Below are positions 1 through 7,224 of a stretch of 17,063 bases of DNA, one piece after another. A program made the position numbers and the translations under genes. The stretch is from positions 1 through 17,063 of the forward strand of contig DATJPN010000046.1 of the NCBI GenBank assembly GCA_035506335.1, written 5' to 3'. Origin of the DNA: DAIDKA01 sp035506335 (GTDB lineage: Bacteria > Pseudomonadota > Gammaproteobacteria > Steroidobacterales > Steroidobacteraceae). The number at the start of each line of letters is the position of its first letter. The first letter of the stretch is position 1. The notes beneath the pieces were generated by a model that saw only the letters and a program-made list of their open reading frames with translations, did not search any database and was not told where the DNA came from.

Positions 1-181
1 CCTCGACCACCTCGAACAGATCAATGGTCTTCCCGCCCGGCTGGGTATCCGGGCGCACGATGACGTGGCCGGCCTCGTTGATGGAGAAATAGCCCTTGCC
101 CCACGCATTGACGTGGTAAAGGTCCAGGGAGTCCTCGGTGGTCCATGCCTGACCGGGACCCTTTTGGCTTGTTCCGTTCAT
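1..181 (-). CDS. speA: Arginine decarboxylase SpeA, N-terminal part (cut by window edge)
   Basis: Biosynthetic, PLP-dependent arginine decarboxylase, which converts arginine to agmatine, the first step of the agmatine route to putrescine. Only the first 60 codons are present, reading leftward from an ATG at 181 and still open at base 1. The visible stretch has the conserved N-terminal pattern of SpeA: a Trp-x-x-Glu-Asp start, then Tyr-His-Val-Asn-Ala-Trp-Gly, Gly-Tyr-Phe-Ser-Ile-Asn and Gly-His-Val-x-Val-Arg-Pro. The PLP lysine and catalytic domains lie outside the window. No clear Shine-Dalgarno sequence precedes the ATG; a TATGGT hexamer sits at 199-194 on the minus strand, about 12 nt ahead of it. 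It follows the sulfurtransferase gene on the same strand after 49 bp. The homospermidine synthase nearby would use the putrescine made downstream of this enzyme. Identification rests on a short segment, but the match is specific. Confidence 0.85.
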   Translation of the reverse strand, partial: MNGTSQKGPGQAWTTEDSLDLYHVNAWGKGYFSINEAGHVIVRPDTQPGGKTIDLFEVVE

Positions 182-201
182 CTGCGAGCGCGGACCATAG
201 C

Positions 202-225
202 AAAAAAGCGCGTCACCCGGATGAC
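202..225 (-). terminator. Possible weak intrinsic terminator after the sulfurtransferase gene
   Basis: Directly after the sulfurtransferase stop codon, the minus strand carries GTCATC-CG-GGTGAC (225-212), an imperfect short stem with a tight loop. GCGC and six T residues (207-202) follow. The stem is only 4-6 bp, so termination may be partial. A TATGGT hexamer just downstream could start a separate speA transcript. Confidence 0.35.
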
Positions 226-230
226 TCTCA

Positions 231-1100
231 TCAGCCAGGCCCGGTGGCGACCGGACGCCCCGGGTCGCGGATCCATTCGCTGAAGGACCCCGCGTACAGC
301 TGCGCCCCGCAAAGTCCGGCCAGTTCCATTGCCAGCAGATTGTGACAGGCGGTGACGCCAGAGCCGCACATCGCCACCACCCGCTCAGGCGGTGTGGCGC
401 CCAGCACCGCGCGCCACAGAACGCCGAGCTCGGCCGCAGGCTTCAGCCGGCCCTGGGCATCGAGGTTTTGCGCAAAGGGCTGGTTGCGCGCCCCGGGCAC
501 ATGCCCGGGGATGGGATCGAGGGTTTCGTTGAAACCGGCGAAACGGTCGGCGGCGCGCGCATCCAGCAGCAGGATGCGGCCGGCTTCAAGGTCACGTTCG
601 ACTTCGGCGGTGGTCAGCGCCTGCACCAGCGGCGCGCGTACCGGAAAGACGCGCGCATCCGGTGGCTCGACCGAGCTCTGCAGCGGCAGTCCGGCCGCCA
701 GCCAGCCGGCGAGGCCCCCGTTCAATACCGACACCCGCTCATGGCCGAGCCACCGCAGCAGCCACCACAGGCGTGCCGCGATCATCGACTTGTCCTGGTC
801 ATAGGCCACGACGTGGGTTCCGGCATCGATGCCGGCGGCGCCCAGGTAGGCCGCGAGCGCGGCGCGATCCGGCAGCGGATGCCGGCCGGACAGCGGCGTG
901 ACCGGTCCGGACAGATCGCGATCGAGGTGGGCGAACACCGCCCCCGGGACGTGGCCGAGAGCGAATTGCTCGACTCCCCAGTCCGGTCGTGACAGATCGT
1001 GACGGCAATCCACGATGACCGGCCGGCGCCCGCGCGCCGTGGCGAGCGCATCGGCCAGCTGCGCGGATTCGATCAGGTGCAAGGGCAGTTCCGGGTTCAT
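231..1100 (-). CDS. sseA: 3-mercaptopyruvate sulfurtransferase (tandem rhodanese)
   Basis: Cytoplasmic sulfurtransferase of 289 aa, moving sulfane sulfur from 3-mercaptopyruvate to thiol acceptors or cyanide. Two rhodanese domains are visible: an inactive N-terminal half (about residues 10-135, with the Gly-His-Val-Pro-Gly-Ala motif) and a catalytic C-terminal half (about 150-285, with the same motif repeated). The active-site loop CGSGVTA places the nucleophilic cysteine at residue 245. The Gly-Ser-Gly-Val form is typical of mercaptopyruvate-specific enzymes; thiosulfate-specific ones usually carry a basic residue there. The ATG at 1100 is preferred: homology begins just after it and GAGAAG abuts it. 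Earlier TTG/ATG starts up to 1163 would add 21 non-conserved residues. It precedes speA on the same strand, with no obvious functional link. Length matches the family (about 280). Confidence 0.9.
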   Translation of the reverse strand: MNPELPLHLIESAQLADALATARGRRPVIVDCRHDLSRPDWGVEQFALGHVPGAVFAHLDRDLSGPVTPLSGRHPLPDRAALAAYLGAAGIDAGTHVVAYDQDKSMIAARLWWLLRWLGHERVSVLNGGLAGWLAAGLPLQSSVEPPDARVFPVRAPLVQALTTAEVERDLEAGRILLLDARAADRFAGFNETLDPIPGHVPGARNQPFAQNLDAQGRLKPAAELGVLWRAVLGATPPERVVAMCGSGVTACHNLLAMELAGLCGAQLYAGSFSEWIRDPGRPVATGPG

Positions 1101-1133
1101 CTTCTCGATGCAGTGTTGTCCCTGAGATGCCGG

Positions 1134-1139
1134 TACAAT
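1134..1139 (+). promoter_or_regulatory. Candidate -10 box for the gst-hss unit
   Basis: TACAAT matches the sigma70 -10 consensus at five of six positions and lies 28 nt before the GST start codon. No acceptable -35 is found 16-18 nt upstream (CAGTGT at the ideal place), so this is only a candidate. A second, poorer hexamer, TATGAA, lies at 1154-1159. Confidence 0.25.
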
Positions 1140-1167
1140 CATCCCGGCGGCGTTATGAATCAAGTAT

Positions 1168-1827
1168 ATGGCGATTGAAGTCTATTGGGGCAGCGGCAGC
1201 CCGTATTCCTGGCGCGTGTTGCTCGCCCTGGAGTACAAGCGTCTGCCGTACACCAGCCACCTGCTGCAGTTCTCGCGGCAGGAGCACAAGTCCCCGCAGA
1301 TCCTCGCGCTGAACTTCCGTGGCCGCGTTCCGATCCTCAAGGACGGCAACTACGTGGTGTTCGAATCCCTCGCCGTGCTCTATTACCTCGATCTGAAATA
1401 TCCCGATCCGCCGATCTTCGGCCGCTCCCCGGAGGAGGCGGGCGTGATCATGCGCGTGATCTGCGAATACCAGTCCTACGTCGAGGAGCATCTGATGAAG
1501 ATCGTGCGCGCGGTCTTCGACGGGGAGGCCCAGGAACACATCGATGCCCTGGCGGACTCCATGCACGTCGTCGCCCGCGAGGCCCGTTCGATCGAGGGCC
1601 GGCTGTCGCGTTCCGACTGGGTCGTGGGGGAGAACTTCTCCGCCGCCGACATCGTGATATTCCCGGCGCTGCAGCTGCTGCTGCGGGCCCTGGACAAGCC
1701 GGCGGCCCGCGCGCTGTCTTCCCGCTTCCTGCCCCTGGCGGCAAATTATCCGGCACTGGAGCGCTGGATCGGCCGCGTCGCGGCCCTGCCGGGGTACGAG
1801 CGCACCTTCCCACCACACTGGCGGTAA
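1168..1827 (+). CDS. Glutathione S-transferase family protein
   Basis: A 219-aa cytosolic GST of normal family length. The thioredoxin-like N-terminal domain spans about residues 1-80. It has Ser11-Pro-Tyr-Ser near the first helix as probable thiolate-activating residues, the cis-proline motif Arg-Val-Pro55, and Glu66-Ser67, which binds the gamma-glutamyl group in this fold. The all-helical C-terminal domain (about 90-210) ends with the usual N-capping region and Asp motif around Phe-Ser-Ala-Ala-Asp-Ile. The substrate cannot be told from sequence. The ATG at 1168 has no clear Shine-Dalgarno sequence. The gene is followed after only 2 nt by homospermidine synthase, so the two are very likely co-transcribed. 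A role linked to polyamines, such as glutathione-polyamine chemistry or detoxification, is inference only. Confidence 0.88.
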   Translation: MAIEVYWGSGSPYSWRVLLALEYKRLPYTSHLLQFSRQEHKSPQILALNFRGRVPILKDGNYVVFESLAVLYYLDLKYPDPPIFGRSPEEAGVIMRVICEYQSYVEEHLMKIVRAVFDGEAQEHIDALADSMHVVAREARSIEGRLSRSDWVVGENFSAADIVIFPALQLLLRALDKPAARALSSRFLPLAANYPALERWIGRVAALPGYERTFPPHWR

Positions 1828-1829
1828 TC

Positions 1830-3240
1830 ATGACCAATCATCCGGTACATATCGATTTTCCCGGCCGAATCGTCCTCGTCGGCTTCGGCAGCATTGGCCA
1901 GGGAGTCCTGCCGCTGATCTTGCGGCACATCGGTATCTCGCCGGATCGCATCAGCATCGTCACCGCCGATGATGCCGGCCGCGCCGAGGCCGAACACTTC
2001 GGCGTGAAGCGCATCAATGAAGCCCTGACCCGCGACAACTTCCGGCGCATCCTCGGGCCGCTGGTCGGCCGCGGCGACTTCCTGCTGAACGTCTCGGTCG
2101 ACGTCTCGAGCGTCGCCCTGATCCGCTTCTGCTGGGAGAAGGGCGCGATGTACCTGGATACCTGTATCGAGCCGTGGGCCGGCGGCTACACCGATCCGAC
2201 CCTGAGCGCGGCGCGCCGCACCAACTACGCGCTGCGCGAGGAGGCCCTGGGGCTGCGCGCGGGCAATGCGCGCGCTCCGACCGCCGTGGTCACGCACGGC
2301 GCGAACCCCGGAATGGTGTCGCATCTGGTCAAGCAGGGCATGCTGAACATCGCCGCCGACACCGGCGTCGACCCGGGCAACCCCGCCTCGCGGGAGGACT
2401 GGGCCGCGCTCGCGAGCGTGCTCGGCATCCGCGTGATCCACATCGCCGAGCGGGATACCCAGGTTTCCTCGCGGCCCAAGCAGCTCGGCGAATTCGTCAA
2501 CACCTGGTCGGTTGACGGTTTCGTGAGCGAGGGCGCGCAGCCGGCCGAGCTGGGCTGGGGCACCCATGAGCGCAACTTCCCCCGCGACGGCAAGCGCCAC
2601 GATTTCGGCAATGGGGCCGCGATCTACCTGACACAGCCGGGGGCCGCGACGCGCGTGCGCACCTGGACGCCGCTTGCCGGGCATTTCCACGGCTTCTGCA
2701 TCACCCACTCCGAGGCGATATCGATCGCGGATTACCTCACCGTGCGCGAAGGCGGCAATGTCGTGTATCGGCCCACCGCGCACTACGCCTACCATCCCTG
2801 CGATGCCGCGATCGCCTCGGTGCACGAGTTCGCGGGGCGCAACTTCGTGGTGCAGGACCGCAAGCGGATCATCTGCGAGGACGTGCAAAGCGGCCGCGAC
2901 GAGCTCGGGGTGCTGCTCGCCGGCCACCGCAAGAACGCCTACTGGTACGGGTCGCGCCTGACCATCGAGGAGGCGCGCGCGCTCGCCCCGTACAACAATG
3001 CGACGAGCCTGCAGGTCACCTCGGCGTGCCTCGCGGGCATGGTCTGGGCCATGGAGAATCCCAACAGCGGCCTCGTCGAGCCGGATGAAATCGATTTCCG
3101 CCGCAACATCGAGATCGCCCAGCCGTACTGGGGGAGCGTCGTCGGCGCCTACACGGACTGGACGCCGCTGACCGATCGCGAACGCCTGTTCCCCGAGGAC
3201 ATCGACAAGACCGATCCGTGGCAGTTCAAGAACGTCCGCG

Positions 3241-3251
<11 letters not shown>
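1830..3251 (+). CDS. hss: Homospermidine synthase
   Basis: A 473-aa NAD+-dependent homospermidine synthase, which joins two putrescines (or putrescine and spermidine) to form sym-homospermidine with release of ammonia (or diaminopropane). The N-terminal Rossmann fold has a Gly18-Phe-Gly-Ser-Ile-Gly23 dinucleotide motif. The remainder matches bacterial Hss of the saccharopine-dehydrogenase-like superfamily, for example the Asp-Thr-Cys-Ile-Glu-Pro-Trp segment, His-Gly-Ala-Asn-Pro-Gly-Met, and the C-terminal Asn-Asn-Ala-Thr-Ser-Leu-Gln-Val-Thr helix. Length agrees with known bacterial enzymes (about 470-480 aa). The start is the ATG at 1830, 2 nt after the GST stop. The frame stays open upstream through the GST gene, but that part is just the GST read out of frame. 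The 3' end overlaps convergent greB by 11 bp, leaving no room for a conventional terminator. Saccharopine dehydrogenase is a common mis-annotation. Confidence 0.92.
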
Positions 3252-3750
<499 letters not shown>

Positions 3751-3845
3751 CGGCGCGGGCACTCCATGTTATGTCGGGTCTTGCATCGGTGGATCTGTGG
3801 ATCGTTTCACGGCGCGCCCGCGTCGCTGAACCTAGTCTGCGAACC

Positions 3846-4061
3846 ATGGCCGCCAAGTACTACACCCACTTCGTCACGGCTGACCAGCCCGCCCTCACGG
3901 TCGAGTCGGTCAATGAGTCGAGCGAGTGGAGTGGCGTGGTGGAGCTGCGGCATCCGCTCGAGCACAGTGCCGGCACACGTGAATTGCGCTCCCTGCTCGC
4001 GCAGAGCTTTGCCCTCACGAGCGACGACATCCGCATCCTGCACTGGGCCCGGCTGCACTGA
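3846..4061 (+). CDS. Small protein of unknown function (71 aa)
   Basis: A 71-aa soluble protein that I do not recognise. It has no signal peptide, membrane segment, cysteine cluster or known motif. It begins Ala-Ala-Lys-Tyr-Tyr-Thr-His-Phe-Val-Thr and has alternating beta-like hydrophobic patterns in the first half (Val-Val-Glu-Leu-Arg). A helix-like segment rich in Leu follows (Glu-Leu-Arg-Ser-Leu-Leu-Ala-Gln), and the end is Asp-Asp-Ile-Arg-Ile-Leu-His-Trp-Ala-Arg-Leu-His. The ATG at 3846 is chosen because coding-like composition begins there; an upstream frame to 3714 runs across the greB promoter area. No strong ribosome site is visible. A TAGTCT hexamer is at 3833-3838. It is flanked by divergent greB and by a strong terminator, so it is probably transcribed alone. 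The coding character (usual codon bias, G or C at third positions) supports a real gene. Confidence 0.6.
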   Translation: MAAKYYTHFVTADQPALTVESVNESSEWSGVVELRHPLEHSAGTRELRSLLAQSFALTSDDIRILHWARLH

Positions 4062-4077
4062 GCTCACGAATCCCCTA

Positions 4078-4108
4078 GCGGACTTCCTTCCCTTCATCGA
4101 AAGTCCGC
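4078..4108 (+). repeat. Inverted repeat (hairpin) upstream of the terminator
   Basis: GCGGACTT (4078-4085) and AAGTCCGC (4101-4108) form a perfect 8-bp stem around a 15-nt loop. No T-tract follows, so it is not itself a classic terminator. Its CGGAC/GTCCG core reappears in the terminator stem 13 nt later, which allows alternative pairing between the two hairpins. Confidence 0.6.
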
Positions 4109-4116
4109 ATTCTGAA

Positions 4117-4148
4117 GCCCCGGACCTTGCGGTCCGGGGCATTTTTTT
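4117..4148 (+). terminator. Strong rho-independent terminator
   Basis: GCCCCGGACC (4117-4126), a TTGC loop, and the perfect complement GGTCCGGGGC (4131-4140) make a 10-bp, almost all-GC stem. An A and seven T residues follow (4142-4148). It closes the transcript of the 71-aa gene and separates it from the L,D-transpeptidase gene. Confidence 0.93.
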
Positions 4149-4165
4149 GGTCCTGCCCACGGTGG

Positions 4166-4174
4166 TGTCATAAT
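4166..4174 (+). promoter_or_regulatory. Candidate extended -10 promoter of the L,D-transpeptidase gene
   Basis: TG-T-CATAAT is an extended -10 element (TGn plus five of six matches to TATAAT), lying just downstream of the terminator. The -35 region (around 4146-4152, TTGGTC) is poor, as is common for extended -10 promoters. The expected start point (about 4181) is only a few bases before the ATG at 4184, which also lacks a Shine-Dalgarno sequence. The mRNA may therefore be leaderless. Confidence 0.45.
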
Positions 4175-4183
4175 CGTCGCACC

Positions 4184-5404
4184 ATGCCACGGGTACTGTC
4201 GCCGATTCGCGTCATAGCGGGGATTCTACCGCTGTCGTTGCTGGCCGCCTGTTCGCTGGTCGGCGGCCCGTGGAGCGCGCACAACAAGCCGCCGCCGGCC
4301 GTGGTTGCGGCACCGCCGCCGCCGCCGGCCCTGCCGGCGCCGCAGGAGACCTCCCGCTTCGAACTCGCCGGCGCGCGTCAGGACGTGATCGGGGAGCTGC
4401 AGCAGACCACCGTCGGCAAGGACGACACGCTGACCGACATCGCCCGGCGATTCAACCTGGGCTACGAGGAACTGCTGCGCGCCAATCCCGGCGTCGATCC
4501 GTGGCTGCCCGGCGTAGGCCGCAGCATCGTGCTGCCGACCCGTTTCGTGCTGCCGGACGCGCCGCGCGACGGGGTCGTGATCAACATCGCGGCCATGCGC
4601 CTGTTCTATTTTCCGCCGCACAAGGCGGGCGAGACGCAGGTCGTCTACACGCATCCGATCGGCATCGGGAAGGTCGGCTGGGCGACGCCCGAGGGCACCA
4701 CGAAGATCGTGCGCCGGCAGAAGGATCCGATCTGGCATCCGCCGGTCTCGGTCATCAAGGAACACAAGGAAAACGGCGATGACCTGCCCGCGGTGGTCGG
4801 GCCCGGACCCGACAATCCCCTCGGGCGCCAGGCGTTCTACCTGAACTGGCCGGGCTACCTCATTCACGGCACCAACAAGCCGGCCGGAGTGGGGTTGCGA
4901 TCGAGCCATGGCTGCATCCGCCTCTTTCCGGAGGACATCGCCGAGCTGTTCGACAAGATACCCGTCGGCACGAGCGTACACGTCGTCAATCAGCCCTATG
5001 TGTTCGGCTGGGACGACGGCCAGCTGGTGATGCAGTCGTTCGGCTCCCTCGAAGACGATCGGCGCGACTGGAAGCAGGCGCAGGCGGCGCTGCTCTCGCG
5101 CTCGCTCGGCAAGCCGGTGCTGAAGGAATTGAAGAGCCGCGGCGAGACCGTGGACTGGGACCTGGTCATGCAGCTGGCGCACGCGCCACGGGGTCTCATC
5201 GTGCCGGTCACGCTGGCCGATGCGAGCGTGGAGAAAGTGCTGGCGAGCGCCGCGCGGGTCGCGAACGAGGTGCCCGCGGGCGCCTCCTGGGACGGCAAGT
5301 CCGATCTGCCGGTGGACCAGAAGACCTTCGATCAGATGATGGGCGAATCGGATCCGCAGGATCACCTGGTCCCGGGGTCCACGGCGCACAAGTCCGGAGG
5401 CTGA
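4184..5404 (+). CDS. L,D-transpeptidase (YkuD) lipoprotein with LysM domain
   Basis: A 406-aa periplasmic peptidoglycan enzyme of the ErfK/YbiS/YcfS/YnhG class. These form meso-DAP-meso-DAP crosslinks or attach lipoproteins to peptidoglycan through a cysteine thioester. A signal peptide ends in the lipobox Leu-Ala-Ala-Cys23, with Ser at +2, which predicts outer-membrane sorting. A proline-rich linker follows (about 35-54, including a five-Pro run that would need EF-P), then a LysM-like module (about 75-120) and the YkuD domain (about 130-265). The active site is Ser-His242-Gly-Cys244-Ile-Arg246, with the supporting His228-Gly-Thr. The C-terminal region of about 140 residues makes it longer than the enteric paralogues (about 310). 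The start at 4184 is set by the signal peptide; the frame upstream runs through the terminator. The stop is followed at once by a small gene whose ribosome site lies inside this coding sequence. Confidence 0.92.
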   Translation: MPRVLSPIRVIAGILPLSLLAACSLVGGPWSAHNKPPPAVVAAPPPPPALPAPQETSRFELAGARQDVIGELQQTTVGKDDTLTDIARRFNLGYEELLRANPGVDPWLPGVGRSIVLPTRFVLPDAPRDGVVINIAAMRLFYFPPHKAGETQVVYTHPIGIGKVGWATPEGTTKIVRRQKDPIWHPPVSVIKEHKENGDDLPAVVGPGPDNPLGRQAFYLNWPGYLIHGTNKPAGVGLRSSHGCIRLFPEDIAELFDKIPVGTSVHVVNQPYVFGWDDGQLVMQSFGSLEDDRRDWKQAQAALLSRSLGKPVLKELKSRGETVDWDLVMQLAHAPRGLIVPVTLADASVEKVLASAARVANEVPAGASWDGKSDLPVDQKTFDQMMGESDPQDHLVPGSTAHKSGG

Positions 5405-5405
5405 A

Positions 5406-5546
5406 GTGGCGGAACTGTCCGAATGGCTGAAGATCATGCTCGGTGAAGTGAACCGCAAGCATGAGGAACAGTTGCGGGCCGCCGCCGAGCAGCAGGCGCG
5501 CGACGCGGAGATTCCCGCTCGCGGGTCCGGAGCCGAAATCTGCTAG
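5406..5546 (+). CDS. Small protein (46 aa), coupled to the L,D-transpeptidase gene
   Basis: A GTG-started reading frame of 46 codons beginning 1 nt after the transpeptidase stop. GGAGG at 5396-5400, five bases before the GTG, is one of the best ribosome sites in the window and decides the start. The peptide opens with Ala-Glu-Leu-Ser-Glu-Trp-Leu-Lys-Ile-Met-Leu-Gly-Glu-Val. It continues as a charged, Gln/Glu/Arg/Ala-rich helix and probable coiled coil (about residues 14-36), then a short tail ending in Cys. It has no membrane segment or signal peptide. I cannot assign a function. The amphipathic start plus charged helix looks like a small adaptor or membrane-surface peptide, but that is speculation. 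It is too short for many gene callers. Its position between the transpeptidase and sheath genes points to one transcript. Confidence 0.7.
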   Translation: MAELSEWLKIMLGEVNRKHEEQLRAAAEQQARDAEIPARGSGAEIC

Positions 5547-5572
5547 AGTGCCGCCGGTCGCTTGAGGTGCGG

Positions 5573-7177
5573 GTGGCCGTGCGCGCAGTTATCGAGGCAG
5601 ATCCAAGTTCCATCCAGGGGCCCGGGCGTGCCATCGAGCGCGAACCCGCCGGCGTCACCGCCTTTGTCGGCCGCACACTCAAGGGCCCCGTCGCCCGGCC
5701 GGTGAGCATCCGCAGCTTCGTCGACTTCCAGCAGATCTTCGGCGGGCTGTGGCAGCCTTCCCCGCTGTCCTACGCGGTCGAGCAGTTCTTCGACAATGGC
5801 GGCCGGGAGGCCGTGATCGTCCGCGCGGTCAATGGCGCGCGCTGCGCCACCCTCACGCTGCCCGCCGCCGACGGCGCGTTGCGGCTGGTGGCCGTGAATC
5901 CCGGTTCGCGTGAATACCTGCGTGCCGCGGTGGACTACGACGGCATCACCGCGGAGGATCGCTTCAATCTGATCGTGCAGCGCCTCGGCGTGGCGGGCTC
6001 GGAGCAGGTCCAGGAACAGGAGATCCTGCGCAACCTCTCCACCGAGCCGGGCAGCGCGCGCTTCGTCGCCGACGTGCTGCAGGCATCGGCTCTGGTGCGG
6101 GTGGCCGGTGCCGTGCCCCGGTCGCGCCCCGATGCCACCGGCATGGGGCTCCAGGCGGCCGTGAGCTACATCAGCGCCAACGCCGACGGCGATGACGGCG
6201 GGCCGCTGTCCGACTACGACATCATCGGCTCGCTGCCGCGCCGGACCGGCATATTCGCGCTCGGTCCGGACACCCGCTTCGACCTGCTGTACATTCCGCC
6301 GCTGACGCGCGACCAGGACCTGGGCATGAGCACGCTGCTGGTGGCGGCGCGCTTCTGCCGCGAGCGCCGGGTCCTGCAGATCGTGGATCCGCCGCAGGCG
6401 TGGACGCAGCCGCAGGAGGCGCTCGCGGCGCTCCCGGCGTGGCCGTTCCGCAGCGGCAATGCGGCCATGTTCTTTCCGCGCCTGCTGGCGTTCGACCGGC
6501 TGCGCAACCGCATGGCGGCGTTCGCGCCCGGCGCCGCCGCGGCGGGCATGCTCGCGCGCAGCGATATTGGGGGAGGTCGGGAGCTGAGGGTGCACGAGCC
6601 CGAGGCGACGCTGCGGCCGATGCTGCGCCAGGCCGTCTACGTGCCGGCCGGGGACAGCGAGCGGCTGGCACAGGCCGGGATCAACACGCTCGAACCCCTG
6701 CGCCCGGGGCTGGGGCACCGCGCGCACAGCTGCACGCTCGCCTGCGGGGTATCCGCGTCCGCCGACGGACGCTACCTCGCGGCGCACCGCCTCGCGCTGC
6801 AGCTGGCCAACAGCATCGAGCGCGGCACCCGCTGGGTGCTGACGGCCCCGAACTCGCGCCAGACCTGGGAACGCGCCGGCCGCCAGATCGAGGAGTTCCT
6901 CGAGTCGCTGCGCGTGGCGGGCGCCTTCGCCGCCGGGGATTTCCAGGACTGCTGCCTGGTGGTCTGGGACGAGCGCGTCAATCGCGCCAGCACCATCGCC
7001 ACGGGGGCCATCAACCTGCTGTTCGGCTACGCGCCGCAGCAGCCCGGCTGCCTGAGCTGCTGGCTGGTGACGCACCAGCCGGCCGGCAGCCGGGTCCGCC
7101 CGGTGAGCATCAATCGTCAGGCGGCGACGCCGCGGCGCGTCGACTGGGAGATCGAGACGGCGATTCTCAACGCCTGA
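5573..7177 (+). CDS. Contractile tail sheath-family protein, standing alone
   Basis: A 534-aa protein of the phage / contractile injection tail sheath family (FI, Pvc, Afp type). Family marks near the N-terminus are Ala-Gly-Val-Thr-Ala-Phe-Val-Gly-Arg-Thr and Gly-Pro-Val, then Ser-Phe-x-Asp-Phe-x-x-x-Phe-Gly-Gly, Leu-Ser-Tyr-Ala-Val-x-x-Phe-Phe-x-Asn-Gly-Gly and Ala-x-Ile-Val-Arg. In the C-terminal domain are Gly-Ile-Asn-Thr-Leu, Ser414-Ile-Glu-Arg-Gly-Thr-Arg-Trp421, and a helix pattern around Ile-Glu-x-Phe-Leu-x-x-Leu. The usual early Thr-Pro-Gly-Val-Tyr motif is missing, and the strand normally holding Trp-Gly-Ala-Arg-Thr reads Cys-Thr-Leu-Ala-Cys-Gly. No tube, baseplate, spike, ATPase or tape-measure gene is nearby. 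The frame is intact and has local codon use, so it is unlikely to be recent phage debris. GTG 5573 is chosen because GAGG lies 5 nt upstream; GTG 5567 is the alternative. Confidence 0.85.
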   Translation: MAVRAVIEADPSSIQGPGRAIEREPAGVTAFVGRTLKGPVARPVSIRSFVDFQQIFGGLWQPSPLSYAVEQFFDNGGREAVIVRAVNGARCATLTLPAADGALRLVAVNPGSREYLRAAVDYDGITAEDRFNLIVQRLGVAGSEQVQEQEILRNLSTEPGSARFVADVLQASALVRVAGAVPRSRPDATGMGLQAAVSYISANADGDDGGPLSDYDIIGSLPRRTGIFALGPDTRFDLLYIPPLTRDQDLGMSTLLVAARFCRERRVLQIVDPPQAWTQPQEALAALPAWPFRSGNAAMFFPRLLAFDRLRNRMAAFAPGAAAAGMLARSDIGGGRELRVHEPEATLRPMLRQAVYVPAGDSERLAQAGINTLEPLRPGLGHRAHSCTLACGVSASADGRYLAAHRLALQLANSIERGTRWVLTAPNSRQTWERAGRQIEEFLESLRVAGAFAAGDFQDCCLVVWDERVNRASTIATGAINLLFGYAPQQPGCLSCWLVTHQPAGSRVRPVSINRQAATPRRVDWEIETAILNA

Positions 7178-7224
7178 GCGCGCCGGCGCCGCACGCCTGC
7201 TCAGGCGGTATAAGATAGGTGCCC

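Noticed and set aside
1155..1178. Seven-codon upstream frame overlapping the GST start
   Set aside because: No ribosome site, and too short to distinguish from chance.
3789..3802. Direct repeat TGGATC twice near the greB and 71-aa gene promoters
   Set aside because: Two 6-mers 8 bp apart are not significant without conservation data.
5543..7075. Long minus-strand open frame (510 codons) opposite the sheath gene
   Set aside because: A high-GC antisense shadow: His/Arg/Gly/Ala-rich composition without motifs, while the plus strand has recognisable sheath motifs.
5573..7177. Prophage or complete contractile injection system
   Set aside because: No integrase, attachment site, capsid, tube, baseplate, ATPase or lysis gene anywhere in the window; only the sheath-family gene is present.
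7194..7207. Hairpin CGCCT-GCTC-AGGCG between the sheath and hydrolase genes
   Set aside because: Only a 5-bp stem with no T-tract; not a terminator and common in GC-rich DNA.
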